In this document: positions 14,370 to 14,450 of the stretch, piece after piece
Position numbering within the stretch: position 1 is the stretch's first letter
How the letters are laid out: each line of letters opens with the position of its first letter
From: Spirochaetota bacterium
GTDB lineage: Bacteria; Spirochaetota; JAGLSM01
Reading direction: 5' to 3'
Length of the DNA stretch: 14,450 nucleotides
NCBI GenBank assembly: GCA_023135745.1
Contig: JAGLSM010000009.1
Span: 1 to 14,450, forward strand
Made by a program: the position numbers and the translations under genes
The notes under the pieces: generated by a model
Told to the model about the DNA's origin: nothing
Databases searched by the model: none
The model's input: the letters and a program-made list of their open reading frames with translations, nothing else

Positions 14370-14450
14370 ATGGATATTTTAATGAAAAAAACTGTTGAAA
14401 ATCGTAACATAGAAGAACCCTTAACACTTACTGTTAAATCAGTAATAAAC
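14370..14450 (+). CDS. Start of an unidentified gene, cut by the window end
   Basis: The frame is open from ATG 14370 (MDILMKKTVENRNIEEPLTL...) to the right edge. A second in-frame ATG at 14382 has GGA 7 nt upstream and may be the true start (MKKTVENRN). Only 23-27 residues are visible and no family can be named. It is divergent from the YkvA-like gene. The AT-rich bases before it (14300-14369) could hold its promoter. Confidence 0.4.
   Translation, partial: MDILMKKTVENRNIEEPLTLTVKSVIN

Noticed and set aside
1..14450. CRISPR arrays, tRNA/rRNA genes, IS elements
   Set aside because: No regular repeat-spacer pattern, cloverleaf, rRNA-like sequence or transposase motif was found on either strand by eye.

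Overview
The window is an AT-rich stretch from a diderm (Gram-negative-type) bacterium. The evidence for two membranes is a lipoprotein signal with a lipobox cysteine, a likely outer-membrane beta-barrel protein and several Sec signal peptides. A sigma-54 activator, a FGE/SUMF1-type lipoprotein, a secreted TPR-CHAT protein and a DUF2934 remnant suggest a spirochaete-like or deltaproteobacterium-like organism. Nothing here fixes the phylum. Lysine-rich proteins and AAA/AAT codons dominate, except in the lipoprotein gene at 3173-4144, which is clearly richer in G+C.

Left part (1-2956), regulation. The 3' end of a sigma-54 enhancer-binding activator converges on a small secreted-protein gene read leftwards. 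That small gene has a good -24/-12 (sigma-54) promoter match about 26 nt upstream of its likely start. Upstream of it, also leftward, are a frameshifted DUF2934-type small gene and a membrane sensor histidine kinase. A 42-bp REP-like unit between 13-bp direct repeats sits in frame inside the kinase. Kinase and activator could form a two-component pair, but the activator's receiver end lies outside the window.

Middle part (2957-8958), cell-envelope genes read rightwards. They encode a FGE-fold lipoprotein, a HEAT-like exported protein, a probable outer-membrane beta-barrel and a 1024-residue exported TPR-CHAT protein with an intact His/Cys dyad. The lipoprotein gene lies between two roughly 105-bp direct copies of a promoter/start region. 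The downstream copy drives the HEAT gene. The upstream copy keeps only the first codons of that gene and now serves as the kinase promoter region. This looks like an insertion or duplication that separated a former divergent kinase/HEAT pair.

Right part (8959-14450), sugar metabolism plus an unknown. A sigma-70 promoter precedes a two-gene operon: a HAD phosphatase of the trehalose-6-phosphate-phosphatase-like type, then a beta-phosphoglucomutase/GH65 disaccharide phosphorylase fusion. Together they could connect trehalose-type disaccharides to glucose 6-phosphate. The operon converges on a leftward gene for a protein with two DUF1232 (YkvA)-like units, and the two stop codons overlap. That gene has a perfect-consensus sigma-70 promoter and a leader of about 90 nt with two small hairpins. 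The start of another rightward gene is cut off by the window end.
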